Below are positions 28,524 through 37,631 of a stretch of 64,000 bases of DNA, in pieces. The position numbers were made by a program, and so were the translations under genes. This DNA is from Allocoleopsis franciscana PCC 7113 (GTDB lineage: Bacteria; Cyanobacteriota; Cyanobacteriia; Cyanobacteriales; Coleofasciculaceae). Every line of letters begins with the position of its first letter. The stretch's first letter is position 1. The notes under the pieces were generated by a model. That model did not search any database. It was not told the DNA's origin and saw only the letters and a program-made list of their open reading frames with translations. Location: the NCBI RefSeq assembly GCF_000317515.1, contig NC_019738.1:4552001-4616000 (forward strand), in the 5' to 3' direction.

Positions 28524-28827
28524 AAAAGAGATAGATTTGGGCATTAACCCACATTCCGCCCTTTGACTGTCACAAGCGGATAATTGTGTGGAACTGAAGG
28601 CTAACACAGGCCAGTTCAATCGAGTGAAACGTTCTAGAGATGAGAGATGCTAACTTTTTTCGGGTGCTTGTTCTCAAAAAGCAGCAAGTAGCAATAAAAA
28701 GTCAAGTAACTGGCAACATAAAGTGAACTGTTTCCTATCAGGAAAAGCCTGATGCGTTAACTAAAAAGCTCGTCTACGCATCACTTTGCTGAAATAATTG
28801 TTGAAGTATTTCAATGACTTGAAGAAC
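28524..28827. other. Stretch between CRISPR array and transposase remnant
   Basis: About 300 bp with no gene. By the inferred array orientation it would contain the leader, but it probably also includes the terminal non-coding part of the IS1634-type element whose transposase ends at 28828. I could not place the boundary between the two. Confidence 0.35.
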
Positions 28828-29487
28828 TCAGCACAATAGATAGTAGTCCCGGCAAGCTTGAGAGAAAAAGCGCAAAATCTTTAAGCGTTCATCGGTAAGA
28901 TTGGCAATTTGCTCAACCCCATCAATCACTAACAAATGCACCGCTTGGAAACACTGAAATATCCAGCGGAGGGTGGGACGCTGAGTCGGCTTTTTTAATT
29001 GATTAGGGAGGCTTTCATCAGCTTGAACTAAGGCTTGACGTAAAGCTGCCTGTCCCAAGTTGTAGACCAACAGACACAATCCCATAACCATCCCTACAGC
29101 AGCAATGCGACCTGGGTCTTTCAGGAAAACACTATCAGCAAAAAACAGAGGGTCTTTGAGAAAGCTAAAGCCCCGTTCCGTACTCTGCTGCTCTTTGTAC
29201 TCACTCAGGACTGCATCATTATTCAATTGTTCCTTGTCTAGGACATTGGTGGCGAGAATGAATCGTCCCGCTTGCTGTCTTTGTTGTTCTAGGACAGTTT
29301 CATTGACTACCAATGTGGCTTGAATGTGATAGGTTTTGTGAGTGGGTCGAGTTTGCTTTGCTGGTCTTCCCGGTTGGGAGTAATGGTCTTGCTCAATGAT
29401 TTCTACTGCTTCTAGGGTGTGATATTTCAACTGCTTCATCCGCTTGAGGTTGTCGGCAGTGTACAAAGCACTATCTGCTATGTGTAT
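28828..29487 (-). pseudogene. IS1634-type transposase, 5' part lost
   Basis: The frame encodes the last roughly 220 residues of an IS1634-like transposase: an ADSALYTADNL segment, VLSEYKEQQSTERGFSFLKDPLFFADSVFLK (with the catalytic-type E-R-x-F region), and the terminal LTDERLKILRFFSQACRDYYLL. The N-terminal half, expected to be some 300 residues, is missing because the sequence runs directly into IS copy 2 at 29488. It was not found beyond that IS, so a deletion or rearrangement accompanied or followed insertion. Confidence 0.85.
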
Positions 29488-30640
29488 TAGACATCTCCGA
29501 AAATAGCCAAAAGCAGTCTCTGACTGCTTTTGAAGTATTTAACGCAGCCGGGTAATTTGAACCATTTCAACGTTTTTATTAGGGCTACAGCTAATTCAAA
29601 TCAATAATTATCCCAAATATATCTATTTTTTATCTAAAATGTTTATCGATTTAGTCGCAGACTGAGCTATTTATAAATAACGTCCCAATCCTTAATCTGA
29701 CTAATCCACACACTAGAAGAATTATTCTCTGATAACTCTTGGCTCTTAGGCGAAACCTTTCTTGGGCTACACGGAAAATCTTTAGTAATCTAATTACGTG
29801 TTCAACAAATATTCTCTCACTCGCTTTCTCTCGATTTTTTTGTTTTTCTTCTTGGCTTAATTCCCTGGCTCTCGGCTTTTTTTGAGGAGTTTCTATTTGG
29901 ACTTCTCCTATATAGCCTTTATCTCCTTTGAATTTTTGTGTTGGAGCTAACTTGGATTGACCTTCTCTCCAAATATTTATGTCGCTAGTCGGCCCTGGCT
30001 TTCCCACTATAACATCTACAATCTCTTGTCCATTTGGTGTGACAATTAATTGATTTTTCAAAGTATGGTTTTTCTTTTTGCCTGAATAAAACTTTTTTTG
30101 TTCTTGATAGTCCTTGGGTCTCGGTATTGGCTGTTCACAGCTATCCACTATTAACTCCAACTCGGCGAGAATTTCTTGCACCCATTTATACTCACCGGGA
30201 TTTTTTTTTACTTGTTCCAGCAGACTAGCAGGCAGCAATTCCCTCAATAGCTCTGACCAGTAGTGAAATATGTCATTCGCTGTTGATTCACTAACTCCGA
30301 ACTGGACTCCTAGCATCTGGAATGTTGGCTCCGGGTGTAGATATACCAAAGTTAATATTATTTGGTCTTTGACTGATAGTTTTGGTCTTCTACCTCCTCC
30401 TGCCTTGTTTATCCTTACTTTTCTTTGCTCAATCTCGATATCTTTCTGTTGATGTAATAATTCAGCGGCAGCTATTAATTGCTGTAACTGTTCGTACTCT
30501 AGTCCAATTAATCGTTTACTTTCTTGTTGATTTTTTTCAAGGTACTCTGGTATATTACTCATTTTACTGTAAAAATTAAAAAGTAAATTATAATATTACC
30601 ACTTTATTTTCGGTTTTTAATTATATTTCGGAGATGTCTA
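29488..30640 (-). mobile_element. Insertion sequence copy 2 (IS5-like, 1153 bp), inverted
   Basis: Same length and terminal inverted repeats as copy 1 (TAGACATCTCCGAAA reading inward) and apparently identical internally, but in the opposite orientation. It separates a transposase remnant (left) from a TPR-GUN4 gene (right), both of which have lost their 5' ends. Together with copy 1 it bounds a 5.4-kb segment with the layout of a composite transposon. Confidence 0.9.
29651..30562 (-). CDS. IS transposase, copy 2 (DDE, IS5-like)
   Basis: 303 residues, identical to the transposase of copy 1 (HTH region SVKDQIILTLVYL, core with LIVDSCEQPI, FKGDKGYIGE and RIFVEHVIRLLK). Being intact and on a complete element, it could mobilise either IS copy or the whole island. 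The AT-rich 5' leader is the same in both copies. Confidence 0.88.
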   Translation of the reverse strand: MSNIPEYLEKNQQESKRLIGLEYEQLQQLIAAAELLHQQKDIEIEQRKVRINKAGGGRRPKLSVKDQIILTLVYLHPEPTFQMLGVQFGVSESTANDIFHYWSELLRELLPASLLEQVKKNPGEYKWVQEILAELELIVDSCEQPIPRPKDYQEQKKFYSGKKKNHTLKNQLIVTPNGQEIVDVIVGKPGPTSDINIWREGQSKLAPTQKFKGDKGYIGEVQIETPQKKPRARELSQEEKQKNREKASERIFVEHVIRLLKIFRVAQERFRLRAKSYQRIILLVCGLVRLRIGTLFINSSVCD

Positions 30641-31689
30641 ATAGTGTAAAAAATATCTCGCGGCTATCTCAAGTTGCTGGAAAACTCCAAGAAAGGGGTC
30701 TATCACCTGATGCTAATGAGGGATGGAATCAAGCAAGTCGAGCAATGGACATTTCAAACGACGAGCTGAGACAAGCTATGCTGTTCGCTTCTATCTCAAA
30801 AGCCCATCAGCAACTCGGACGGCAGTATGAGGAGAGCAAAGAGAAGGAAGATGCAAAGACACAGTGGGAGCAGGCGGCAGAAACACTTAAAGAGAGTGTG
30901 AAGCGGTTACCGCCAAAAGAAAATATGGATGTTCCCGAACAGTGGGCTACTCTCGTCCACGTCAAGAGAGTTCAAGGGAGTTTCTTCAAGGAACAGAAGA
31001 ACATCCAAGATGCATTAACCGCTTACAAGGAAGCATTTGATACCCTAAAGAAAGCTTCGAGTACGCTACAAAAATTTGATACAAATATCGAAATTATTAT
31101 CTATGATGAGTTTCTTCCTGAAAAACAAAAAATTCTCTCAGCAAACGCTATAGAAAATTTACATAGAGAATTTATCGCTCTCTTATCCGAAAGTTCAAAC
31201 CCAAACAAGCAACAGAAAATTCGCGAAGTTAGGGAATCTCTTCAAGCTCACCTGTTTGCTGAACTCAACTACTTAATGAAAGTCCGTAACTGGAAAGGTG
31301 CTGACCAGAAAAATGCTGTTCTCATGCTGAATATAGCGGGTATAGAAAAACGAGGTTATTTGGATACCTCAGACATCGAGAAATTCCCCTGCCCAGCCCT
31401 TCGTGCTATCGACAAGCTTTGGGTCAAACACTCAGAGGGAAAGTTTGGTTTTAGTGTGCAAAAGGATATCTTGGATAGTGTCTCGAAACAGCCAGGGCAC
31501 TATGATAATATTAATGAGGAAACTTGGGGAAATTGGGTGTCTCGCGTAGGCTGGCAAGGCTCGGATACTAACTATAACTTAAACCAGGCAGAACCAGGGC
31601 ACCTTCCTAGAAAGGAGGGGGTAGATATGGGTGGTTTTGGCAGGCTTTGGAGGGGGTTCTTCTCTCTCAGTGCGACTTGTAGACTTTAA
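30634..31689 (+). CDS. TPR-GUN4 domain protein, N-terminally truncated by IS copy 2
   Basis: A 351-codon open frame whose ATG lies in the terminal repeat of the IS (GGAGATGTCTAAT). The first part is helical with TPR-like repeats (LFASISKAHQQLGRQYEE, NIQDALTAYKEAFDTLKKA). The C-terminal about 150 residues are a GUN4 domain: LNYLMKVRNWKGADQKNAVLML, FPCPALRAIDKLWVKHSEGKFGFSVQ, WVSRVGWQG and PGHLPRKEG. GUN4 domains bind porphyrins and stimulate Mg-chelatase in the chlorophyll pathway; multi-domain TPR or STAND GUN4 proteins are thought to be signalling proteins. The native N-terminus is lost, so whether it is still made is unknown. Confidence 0.8.
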   Translation: MSNSVKNISRLSQVAGKLQERGLSPDANEGWNQASRAMDISNDELRQAMLFASISKAHQQLGRQYEESKEKEDAKTQWEQAAETLKESVKRLPPKENMDVPEQWATLVHVKRVQGSFFKEQKNIQDALTAYKEAFDTLKKASSTLQKFDTNIEIIIYDEFLPEKQKILSANAIENLHREFIALLSESSNPNKQQKIREVRESLQAHLFAELNYLMKVRNWKGADQKNAVLMLNIAGIEKRGYLDTSDIEKFPCPALRAIDKLWVKHSEGKFGFSVQKDILDSVSKQPGHYDNINEETWGNWVSRVGWQGSDTNYNLNQAEPGHLPRKEGVDMGGFGRLWRGFFSLSATCRL

Positions 31690-31990
31690 GCTCTCCCTGA
31701 CTGGCAGTTCCCACCTCTGGACATTCAGCGACGTAAACATCCTCTTCCCAGTAAAGGATTGCTGTAAAAATATGAGTTTTTTTATTGTTAGCCTGTGTCA
31801 ATGAACTCATAGAACGATATGCAGATATTGTTTCACATGGTATCAAAATTTATCAAGAGAACGGGGTCCGCTCTCTCCTGCTCCAAATTGGCGATCGCAA
31901 AAGCATTGAAATGCGCTCAGTGTCACTCATGGGCTGCAAATTTATAAAATTTTTCCCATCTATTTCTATCAATAAATACCCCTTATTCCC
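31690..31990. other. Intergenic stretch between GUN4 gene and cdsA
   Basis: About 300 bp between convergent genes. An 83-codon ORF (31785-32036) overlaps cdsA antisense and has no protein-like features. No terminator hairpin with a T-run was seen. Confidence 0.35.
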
Positions 31991-32896
31991 CTACAAAAAC
32001 TTGTCGAATAAAGGCATCAAAAGAGTCACAAAATAATAAACCAAAGGACCTGTAAAAACATAACTATCGGTTCGGTCTAACATACCCCCATGACCGGGAA
32101 TTAATTGTCCCGAATCCTTGACTCCAGCATCCCGTTTCATCATGGATTCGGTTAAGTCCCCTAAAAGACTCGCAATCCCCACTAACGTCCCTAAAATAAT
32201 ACCGCTCAGTTGCCAAGTGGGCCAATGCAGATACCATGCCCCAGCCGTTGCCACAGCGATACTCCCCAAAAGACCAAAAATAGCCCCTTCCACGGTCTTT
32301 TTGGGACTGATATGAGACAGGCGAGTACGACCAAAAAACTTACCGAAAAAGTAAGCCCCAATATCAGCCGCCCAAATGCAGCAAAAAGCGAGTAGAGTGG
32401 CGGTTAACGCTTCCGGTAAAGCACCCAAATCAGTCCAAGAAGTAGGCCAGTATCCTTTTAAAGGCAGGTTCGTGGCACTCGCTACGGCATCCGCAGGCAA
32501 GGCTGACACTTCAACCCAACCGACTCGCAGCCGCACCCAATAACTCGGCAAATAGCCGCCATAGAGTAAGCCCAAAATCGAGGAAGCAATATCCGCAATC
32601 GACGCCATCTTGGGCTGAAATAGCAGATAGAAACAGATAAATGTTCCTGCTAGGGGAAACAAGGCATCGGTGAGGGTGGGTGAAACAGCCGAGGTAAACA
32701 GCAGCAGGAGACTGACAACAATGGTGATTTTGGCAGCCGGCGCAATCCCCTTGACCTGAACCAGTTGAAAATATTCCAATAGACCCAGATAGACGATGAC
32801 GCAGAAGCCGAAGGTAAAGTACCATCCGCCAAGAACGATCATCCCCAAGGCTAGGGCGATCGCAATAATTCCACTAAAAATTCGAGACCAGGGCAT
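31991..32896 (-). CDS. cdsA: Phosphatidate cytidylyltransferase
   Basis: A 301-residue multi-pass membrane enzyme that makes CDP-diacylglycerol from phosphatidate and CTP. The family signature (KRDAGVKDSGQLIPGHGGMLDRTDSYVF) lies near the C-terminus and about eight hydrophobic helices precede it. The ATG at 32896 (MPWSRIFSG) is preferred over an in-frame TTG at 32929, because the first helix follows it directly. A perfect 20-bp dyad lies at 32915-32934, just upstream. cbiT and a decarboxylase-family gene lie upstream on the same strand. Confidence 0.93.
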   Translation of the reverse strand: MPWSRIFSGIIAIALALGMIVLGGWYFTFGFCVIVYLGLLEYFQLVQVKGIAPAAKITIVVSLLLLFTSAVSPTLTDALFPLAGTFICFYLLFQPKMASIADIASSILGLLYGGYLPSYWVRLRVGWVEVSALPADAVASATNLPLKGYWPTSWTDLGALPEALTATLLAFCCIWAADIGAYFFGKFFGRTRLSHISPKKTVEGAIFGLLGSIAVATAGAWYLHWPTWQLSGIILGTLVGIASLLGDLTESMMKRDAGVKDSGQLIPGHGGMLDRTDSYVFTGPLVYYFVTLLMPLFDKFL

Positions 32897-32914
32897 AGAA
32901 CGCTTCGGATAAAA

Positions 32915-32934
32915 GACAGTTGCCTGCAACTGTC
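32915..32934. promoter_or_regulatory. Perfect dyad upstream of cdsA
   Basis: GACAGTTGC and GCAACTGTC are perfectly complementary with a 2-bp centre. The dyad lies 19-38 bp upstream of the cdsA ATG, where an operator or leader hairpin could act. The binding factor is unknown and the functional role is inference. Confidence 0.35.
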
Positions 32935-33071
32935 GTTATGGAGAGGGGTAGGATAGAGCAGAGAAAATAACCATCTCTCACACCAAGAAATCACTCTGCT
33001 TTTGCTTAATGTAACGAATTGGCGCTAAACCGCCATCCGTCTGCATTAGGAAGTAAGGCGCTTCAACTGAA

Positions 33072-33121
33072 TTGGGGTGGGCTGAAAAAGGTCACAAAAC
33101 GTTTGCGTTTTCAGACCCCAA
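33072..33121. repeat. Long bulged hairpin between cbiT and cdsA
   Basis: TTGGGGT (33072-33078) pairs with ACCCCAA (33115-33121), and CTGAAAA (33082-33088) pairs with TTTTCAG (33108-33114), with a 3-nt GGG bulge. There is no T-run, so it may stabilise the cbiT transcript end or be a dispersed repeat. Confidence 0.5.
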
Positions 33122-33153
33122 CTGTCTGATGTAGCGTAGCTTACTAATGCCCT

Positions 33154-33774
33154 CTAATCAAGTTTCTCACCACTGAGAATAAAAATCGGATTAACTGGCG
33201 CAAACGTTTGATGGGTGCCCCGTGTCTCCAATCGATTAACGGCAGATTGAACAACCTCAATGTTACGGGCGTGTAACTCAGCAAAGGCTTCGGAGATGCC
33301 ATAAAGACTTTCTAGATTACTGGCTGTGGCGACGACTCGCCCTTCAGGGGGTAAGTATTGCCAGACTTCTTTGAGGATGTTCTTGATTTGACGCACCCCC
33401 CCAATACAAACCCGTTGAGGTGGCTGGGGAAGGTTTTTCAGGCATTCTGGAGCACTGCCTTCAATCACTTGGACATTTTGTACCTCAAAACGCTCACAGT
33501 TGCGTCGAATCAGGTTCGCCACCTCCCCATCCCGTTCTACCGCCACAATCTTACCCTGGGGACACAGTAATCCCATTTCGACCGAAATGGTGCCCGTCCC
33601 CGCACCGATATCCCACAACAAAGAGTTCGGTTGCATCCGTAGCGCCGAAATTAAGAGCAATCTCACCTCTCTCTGACTTAGAGGAATACCGGGTAACTGT
33701 TCAAATAAATCATCAGGAATGCCAGGGGTGACGTAAGGCCAAAGTGAAGAAGACATTTTTTTATCATTCGTCAT
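33154..33774 (-). CDS. cbiT: Precorrin-6Y C5,15-methyltransferase subunit CbiT
   Basis: A 206-residue SAM-dependent enzyme of cobalamin synthesis (C15 methylation and decarboxylation). The N-terminal TPGIPDDLFEQLPGIPLSQREVRLLLISALRM is typical of CbiT/CobL C-terminal domains. The SAM-binding motif is LLWDIGAGTGTISVEMGLL, followed by GKIVAVERD and RVCIGGV. A later start at 33756 (MSSSLWPYV) is possible. It stands next to cdsA and a PLP-dependent decarboxylase-family gene; the rest of the cobalamin pathway is not in the window. Confidence 0.9.
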   Translation of the reverse strand: MTNDKKMSSSLWPYVTPGIPDDLFEQLPGIPLSQREVRLLLISALRMQPNSLLWDIGAGTGTISVEMGLLCPQGKIVAVERDGEVANLIRRNCERFEVQNVQVIEGSAPECLKNLPQPPQRVCIGGVRQIKNILKEVWQYLPPEGRVVATASNLESLYGISEAFAELHARNIEVVQSAVNRLETRGTHQTFAPVNPIFILSGEKLD

Positions 33775-33834
33775 GCGTCATTCGCCATTGTCCTTTCCCA
33801 ATTGACCCATCCGCGAGGTTAAAAACACATTTAT

Positions 33835-35331
33835 TCAATTTTGATGACTTACTACTTTCAACGTCTTGAGGCTGGGATCGCTACAACCCGTGAGGGTACC
33901 CCCTAAAATCAAAACTTGTTGCAGGTATTCAATCGCAGCCGGATTAATCATTTCTCCCGGCATTAAGGCTGGGATACCCGGTGGATAGGGACAAACCCAC
34001 TCTGCACTCATCCGATCTAAGGTTTGATCGACGGGCAGTGTTTCCGTTGGGGCAAAGAAAGCCTCACGGGGGGAGAGTGCCGGACAAATGATAAAGGATG
34101 AAGGATGAACAAACAGCAATTCAGCTTTCCATTTTTGCAGTAAATCTTGCAAAGGGGCGACACACTTGGGGCAATAATTGTCTTGGCTGATGGTGGTAAA
34201 GGCTTGGATTAATTGCTGAATATCGTCTTCTGTATTACCCAAACTGATGATAAAGGTGAGATGTTCCAATGTGGGCAACTCTGCCGTAACGCCGAGTTGT
34301 TGATGGAAAATTTCATCGGCTTCAAACCCACTCAATCCTAACTCCGAGACTTTTACAACCAGTCGTGTTCGATCAAGGGCAAAAAAGCCTGGACTGTGGA
34401 GGGGTTCTAAAACAGATAATCGGGGAAGTTGACTAATTTTACTTCTCGCCTCTTGGGCAAGATACAAGGTTCGGGTCATGAGTTGTTCTCCTTGCAATGC
34501 CATTTGTTGCCGTGCGGCATCTAATGAGGCGAGGAGGAGATAGCTGGGGCTAGTAGACTGTAGCAGTTGTAAGGATTTACTCAAACGCTCTCGATCAATT
34601 CGGTGCCCCTGAACATGCAGCATGGATGCCTGAGTCATCGCCCCCAGAACTTTATGGGTGGATTGCACGGTTAAGTCAGCACCCACTGATAAAGCGGAGG
34701 GCGGTAAGTCGGGATGGAAGGCAAAGTGAGGGCCGTGGGCTTCATCGACCAGTAAGGGGATGTTATGTTGATGAGTTAACTGAGCGATCGCTTGTATATC
34801 CCCACAAACTCCCTGATACGTGGGATAGAGCATCATCACTGCTTTCGTGTCAGGATATCGCTTGAGGGCAGTAGCCAGAGCTGTTGGGGTGATACTGTAA
34901 GCCAAACCCGTAATCGGATCGTAGTCTGGGTTGATGAAGATGGGGATCGCGCCCGAAAGGACCAAACCTGCGATCGCGCATTGGTGGATATTGCGAGGGA
35001 GGATAATTTTATCCCCGCTATTACAGGTGGCTAAGATTGCCGCCATCACTCCCACCGTGGAACCATTAACGAGAAACCACGTTTGGTCTGCCCCAAAAGC
35101 TTCTGCTGCCAGTGCCTGTGCCTCTTTGATCACCCCTTCAGGTGCAAATAAGTTATCCAAGTCCGGTAATTCTGGCAAATCCGCCGGAAACACAGACGCC
35201 CCCAACAAATCGGCGAGGGGTTGCGGGATGCCCTGCCCTCGCTTGTGTCCGGGTGCATAAAACGGAGCATGAGGCTTGTGAGCGAGCTCTTTTAGGGCTT
35301 GTAGTAAAGGGGCTTTTATTTGGTCTAGCAT
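33835..35331 (-). CDS. Orn/Lys/Arg decarboxylase-family PLP-dependent enzyme
   Basis: A 498-residue fold-type I PLP enzyme. The N-terminal APFYAPGHKRGQGIPQPLADLLG and the VNGSTVGVMAAILATCNSGDKIILPRNIHQ segments are hallmarks of the Orn/Lys/Arg decarboxylase group. LLVDEAHGPHFAF carries the PLP-contact Asp, and the Schiff-base Lys is in VQSTHKVLGAMTQ. The C-terminal PYPPGIPALMPGE is also conserved. Family members make polyamines from arginine, lysine or ornithine; the substrate here cannot be fixed from sequence. A start at 35331 or 35334 makes no practical difference. Confidence 0.88.
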   Translation of the reverse strand: MLDQIKAPLLQALKELAHKPHAPFYAPGHKRGQGIPQPLADLLGASVFPADLPELPDLDNLFAPEGVIKEAQALAAEAFGADQTWFLVNGSTVGVMAAILATCNSGDKIILPRNIHQCAIAGLVLSGAIPIFINPDYDPITGLAYSITPTALATALKRYPDTKAVMMLYPTYQGVCGDIQAIAQLTHQHNIPLLVDEAHGPHFAFHPDLPPSALSVGADLTVQSTHKVLGAMTQASMLHVQGHRIDRERLSKSLQLLQSTSPSYLLLASLDAARQQMALQGEQLMTRTLYLAQEARSKISQLPRLSVLEPLHSPGFFALDRTRLVVKVSELGLSGFEADEIFHQQLGVTAELPTLEHLTFIISLGNTEDDIQQLIQAFTTISQDNYCPKCVAPLQDLLQKWKAELLFVHPSSFIICPALSPREAFFAPTETLPVDQTLDRMSAEWVCPYPPGIPALMPGEMINPAAIEYLQQVLILGGTLTGCSDPSLKTLKVVSHQN

Positions 35332-35334
35332 CAT

Positions 35335-35723
35335 ATCACAAATTGGCAGTCTTGAGGGAAGCTGAGTTGCTTACTTTCCCATTTCAACGATTAAAGCAAC
35401 AGCACCCCCATCAGACGCAACGTACAGAGCCAATCACTAGGCAAGTTTCTTCATGCTGAAGTACAAGGGATTTTGGAAGAGCAGGTTTTCTGTGATCCGG
35501 CAATCCTTCATCCCCTCCCCCTAACCTAGACAGCAAATCAGCAAAGCTATCGCCACGCGTTGTTTAAATATACAATTATCAGCCAAAAGCTCGGAAGTAG
35601 TAGCTCTTGTCTGATTGAGTGTATTAATCGTAGATTGTAGCGAGGCGTAGCTATTTGGGGTGATGTCAGGTTGAGGATTTCCCTCTACCTTGGTGAAGTC
35701 GAGATCTGGCATTACTAACAATT
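35335..35723. other. Intergenic stretch, possible small minus-strand ORF
   Basis: About 390 bp. A 66-codon minus-strand ORF (35521-35721, beginning MLVMPDLDFTKVEGNPQP from a TTG) has a plausible helical C-terminus but no clear ribosome-binding site. It would start only 2 bp from the divergent proline-rich ORF. I regard it as doubtful. Confidence 0.3.
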
Positions 35724-35993
35724 ATGATTTACCCCGCTCCAGAGCCACAAATTCCCAGTCCAGAACCTGCCCCCTTACCCTCTCCAAATCCTGCTCCATC
35801 GCCCGATCCCTCTCCCATCCCTGAACCCGTACCCAGTCCCATTCCTCAACCTGTTCCCGCACCCGTACCAGAACCTGTCCCCGCACCCATTCCCCAACCG
35901 GCGGTACCCCAACCTGTACCCGAAATTGTGCCGTCTCCCATTCCTCAAACCGTACCTGGGACGATTCCTCAAACCGTTCCTGGTGTCCAATAA
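35724..35993 (+). CDS. Proline-rich repeat peptide
   Basis: An 89-residue protein made almost entirely of PEP, PSP, PxPxP and QPVP units (EPVPAPIPQPAVPQP and similar), with no signal peptide. Such sequence forms an extended polyproline II rod and may serve as an SH3-like-binding or spacer peptide. There is no strong Shine-Dalgarno sequence, and low-complexity DNA can create chance ORFs. Against that, the frame begins with MIYPAPEP, is uninterrupted, and ends shortly before ychF on the same strand. Confidence 0.5.
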   Translation: MIYPAPEPQIPSPEPAPLPSPNPAPSPDPSPIPEPVPSPIPQPVPAPVPEPVPAPIPQPAVPQPVPEIVPSPIPQTVPGTIPQTVPGVQ

Positions 35994-36051
35994 AATTTAA
36001 GATGGTTTAGTCTTCATCTAAATCCCTGATCTAACTCCTAATCAAACTGTC

Positions 36052-37143
36052 ATGCTAAGAGCCGGAATTGTTGGACTGCCTAACGTGGGCAAATCCACTT
36101 TGTTTAATGCCTTGGTTGCCAATGCCAAGGCGGATGCTGCTAACTTCCCTTTTTGCACGATTGAGCCGAATGTCGGCGTCGTGGCAGTGCCGGATGAGCG
36201 GCTGCAAGTTCTGGCCAAAATTTCTAACTCCGAGCAAATCGTGCCGACTCGTGTGGAGTTTGTTGATATTGCGGGTTTAGTCAAGGGTGCCAGTCAAGGC
36301 GAAGGGTTGGGGAACCAATTCTTAGCCAATATCCGGGAAGTGGATGCGATTGTCCATGTGGTGCGCTGCTTCGATGACGATGACATTATCCACGTTTCGG
36401 GTTCTGTTGACCCAGTGCGAGATATTGAAGTGATTAATTTGGAGTTGGCCCTATCTGATTTAGCGCAAGTTGATCGCCGAATTGATCGTACTCGCAAACA
36501 GGCTCGTACCAACAAAGAGGCTCAGATTGAGCTGGGTGCTTTAGAACAGTTGAGTGCGGCGTTGAATGAAGGCCAACCAGCAAGGCAGGTGACTTTAACG
36601 GAAGAAGAAGTGGAGTCGGTGAAAGTGTTGGGACTTCTGACAGCCAAGCCGGTGATTTATGCCGCTAATGTCTCTGAAGATGACTTGGCGAGTGGGAATG
36701 ACTGGGTGGAGCAAGTACGGCAAGTGGCTGTGACTGATAACGCTCAAGTTGTGGTGGTTTCGGCTCAGGTGGAGTCGGAACTGGTGGAGTTACCGGAAGA
36801 GGAACGAGGAGATTTTCTTGCATCTTTAGGGGTTGAAGAAGGTGGGTTGAAATCATTAATTCGCGCTACTTATGAGCTTTTGGGGTTGCGTACCTTTTTA
36901 ACAACTGGCCCGAAAGAAACTCGCGCTTGGACGATTCAGGCGGGAATGAAAGCACCTCAAGCCGCCGGAGCGATTCACACGGATTTTGAGCGGGGTTTTA
37001 TTCGCGCTGAAACTGTTGCTTACAATGACCTTGTTGCTACGGGTTCAATGAATGGGGCGAAGGAAAAAGGTTTAGTTCGCAGTGAGGGGAAAGAGTATGT
37101 GGTGCAAGAAGGGGATGTGATGTTGTTCCGGTTTAATGTTTAG
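36052..37143 (+). CDS. ychF: Redox-regulated ATPase YchF (Obg-family)
   Basis: A 363-residue P-loop protein with the G1 motif [17 protein letters not shown], the YchF-specific [15 protein letters not shown] and [29 protein letters not shown] segments, and the C-terminal TGS-type domain ([37 protein letters not shown]). Family members bind ATP in preference to GTP and associate with ribosomes and oxidative-stress regulation. The start codon 8 residues before the P-loop glycines fits the family exactly. Confidence 0.97.
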   Translation: MLRAGIVGLPNVGKSTLFNALVANAKADAANFPFCTIEPNVGVVAVPDERLQVLAKISNSEQIVPTRVEFVDIAGLVKGASQGEGLGNQFLANIREVDAIVHVVRCFDDDDIIHVSGSVDPVRDIEVINLELALSDLAQVDRRIDRTRKQARTNKEAQIELGALEQLSAALNEGQPARQVTLTEEEVESVKVLGLLTAKPVIYAANVSEDDLASGNDWVEQVRQVAVTDNAQVVVVSAQVESELVELPEEERGDFLASLGVEEGGLKSLIRATYELLGLRTFLTTGPKETRAWTIQAGMKAPQAAGAIHTDFERGFIRAETVAYNDLVATGSMNGAKEKGLVRSEGKEYVVQEGDVMLFRFNV

Positions 37144-37213
37144 GAAAATTCAGCGTTTAATTGTATTTTGCTAACGCAATCGTGAGCGATTGTTCACACA
37201 TGCAGCAGGGCTT

Positions 37214-37234
37214 GGGCACGATATTATCGTGCCC
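37214..37234. repeat. GGGCACGATA palindrome
   Basis: GGGCACGATA, one T, then TATCGTGCCC: a perfect 10-bp inverted repeat. It resembles the GGGCACG...CGTGCCC palindromes dispersed through many cyanobacterial genomes. It lies about 70 bp past the ychF stop. Confidence 0.65.
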
Positions 37235-37254
37235 TACAAATAGTTTGGTTGTAA

Positions 37255-37503
37255 TCTATATCTATCAAAGCTGTTCAACAACAAAATACTTTAGTTGCAA
37301 TTCTCACTTATCTTCTAGCGCTGGCATGTTTAATTATTAATATTTGGATTTATCTAGTATGGCATTATCTTAGCCGTTTAAAAAAAAGCAGACGACAGGT
37401 TTTTTCTCATCTATTTACCCTTAAACAAATGCTTGAGTTTTTACGTCAAGCAGTAGACCGCAACTACGGAGTCACCTGTGAAGTTTTCTTGCCATCTGGC
37501 TGA
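37255..37503 (+). pseudogene. Possible small membrane-protein ORF lacking a normal start
   Basis: An 82-codon frame, open from just after a TAA (37252-37254) to a TGA at 37501, has protein-like character. A hydrophobic helix (LVAILTYLLALACLIINIWIYLVW) is followed by a basic segment (SRLKKSRRQVF) and an amphipathic tail ending CEVFLPSG. The first ATG in frame is at 37429, after the helix, and no GTG or TTG precedes the helix, so it either uses a rare start or is a 5'-truncated remnant. I do not recognise the family. Confidence 0.35.
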
Positions 37504-37631
37504 TTTTAGTTGATTTTTGGGGCGGATTTATAAACTAATCTTATCATTACAATTGACCGCTTGTATCCCGACCGAAAGGATAAAGTGAGGTAAAGAACAG
37601 AATTAATTTAGTAATTCCATCACGTTGTCCT

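Larger units (their letters stand above)
37144..37631. other. Intergenic stretch between ychF and pbpC
   Basis: About 490 bp. It holds the 21-bp palindrome at 37214-37234 and an 82-codon open frame for a one-helix membrane peptide (37255-37503), both listed separately. The last 130 bp are AT-rich and must include the pbpC promoter. Confidence 0.5.

Noticed and set aside
31785-32036. 83-codon ORF between the GUN4 gene and cdsA
   Set aside because: It overlaps the cdsA 3' end in antisense, has no protein-like features and no clear ribosome-binding site.
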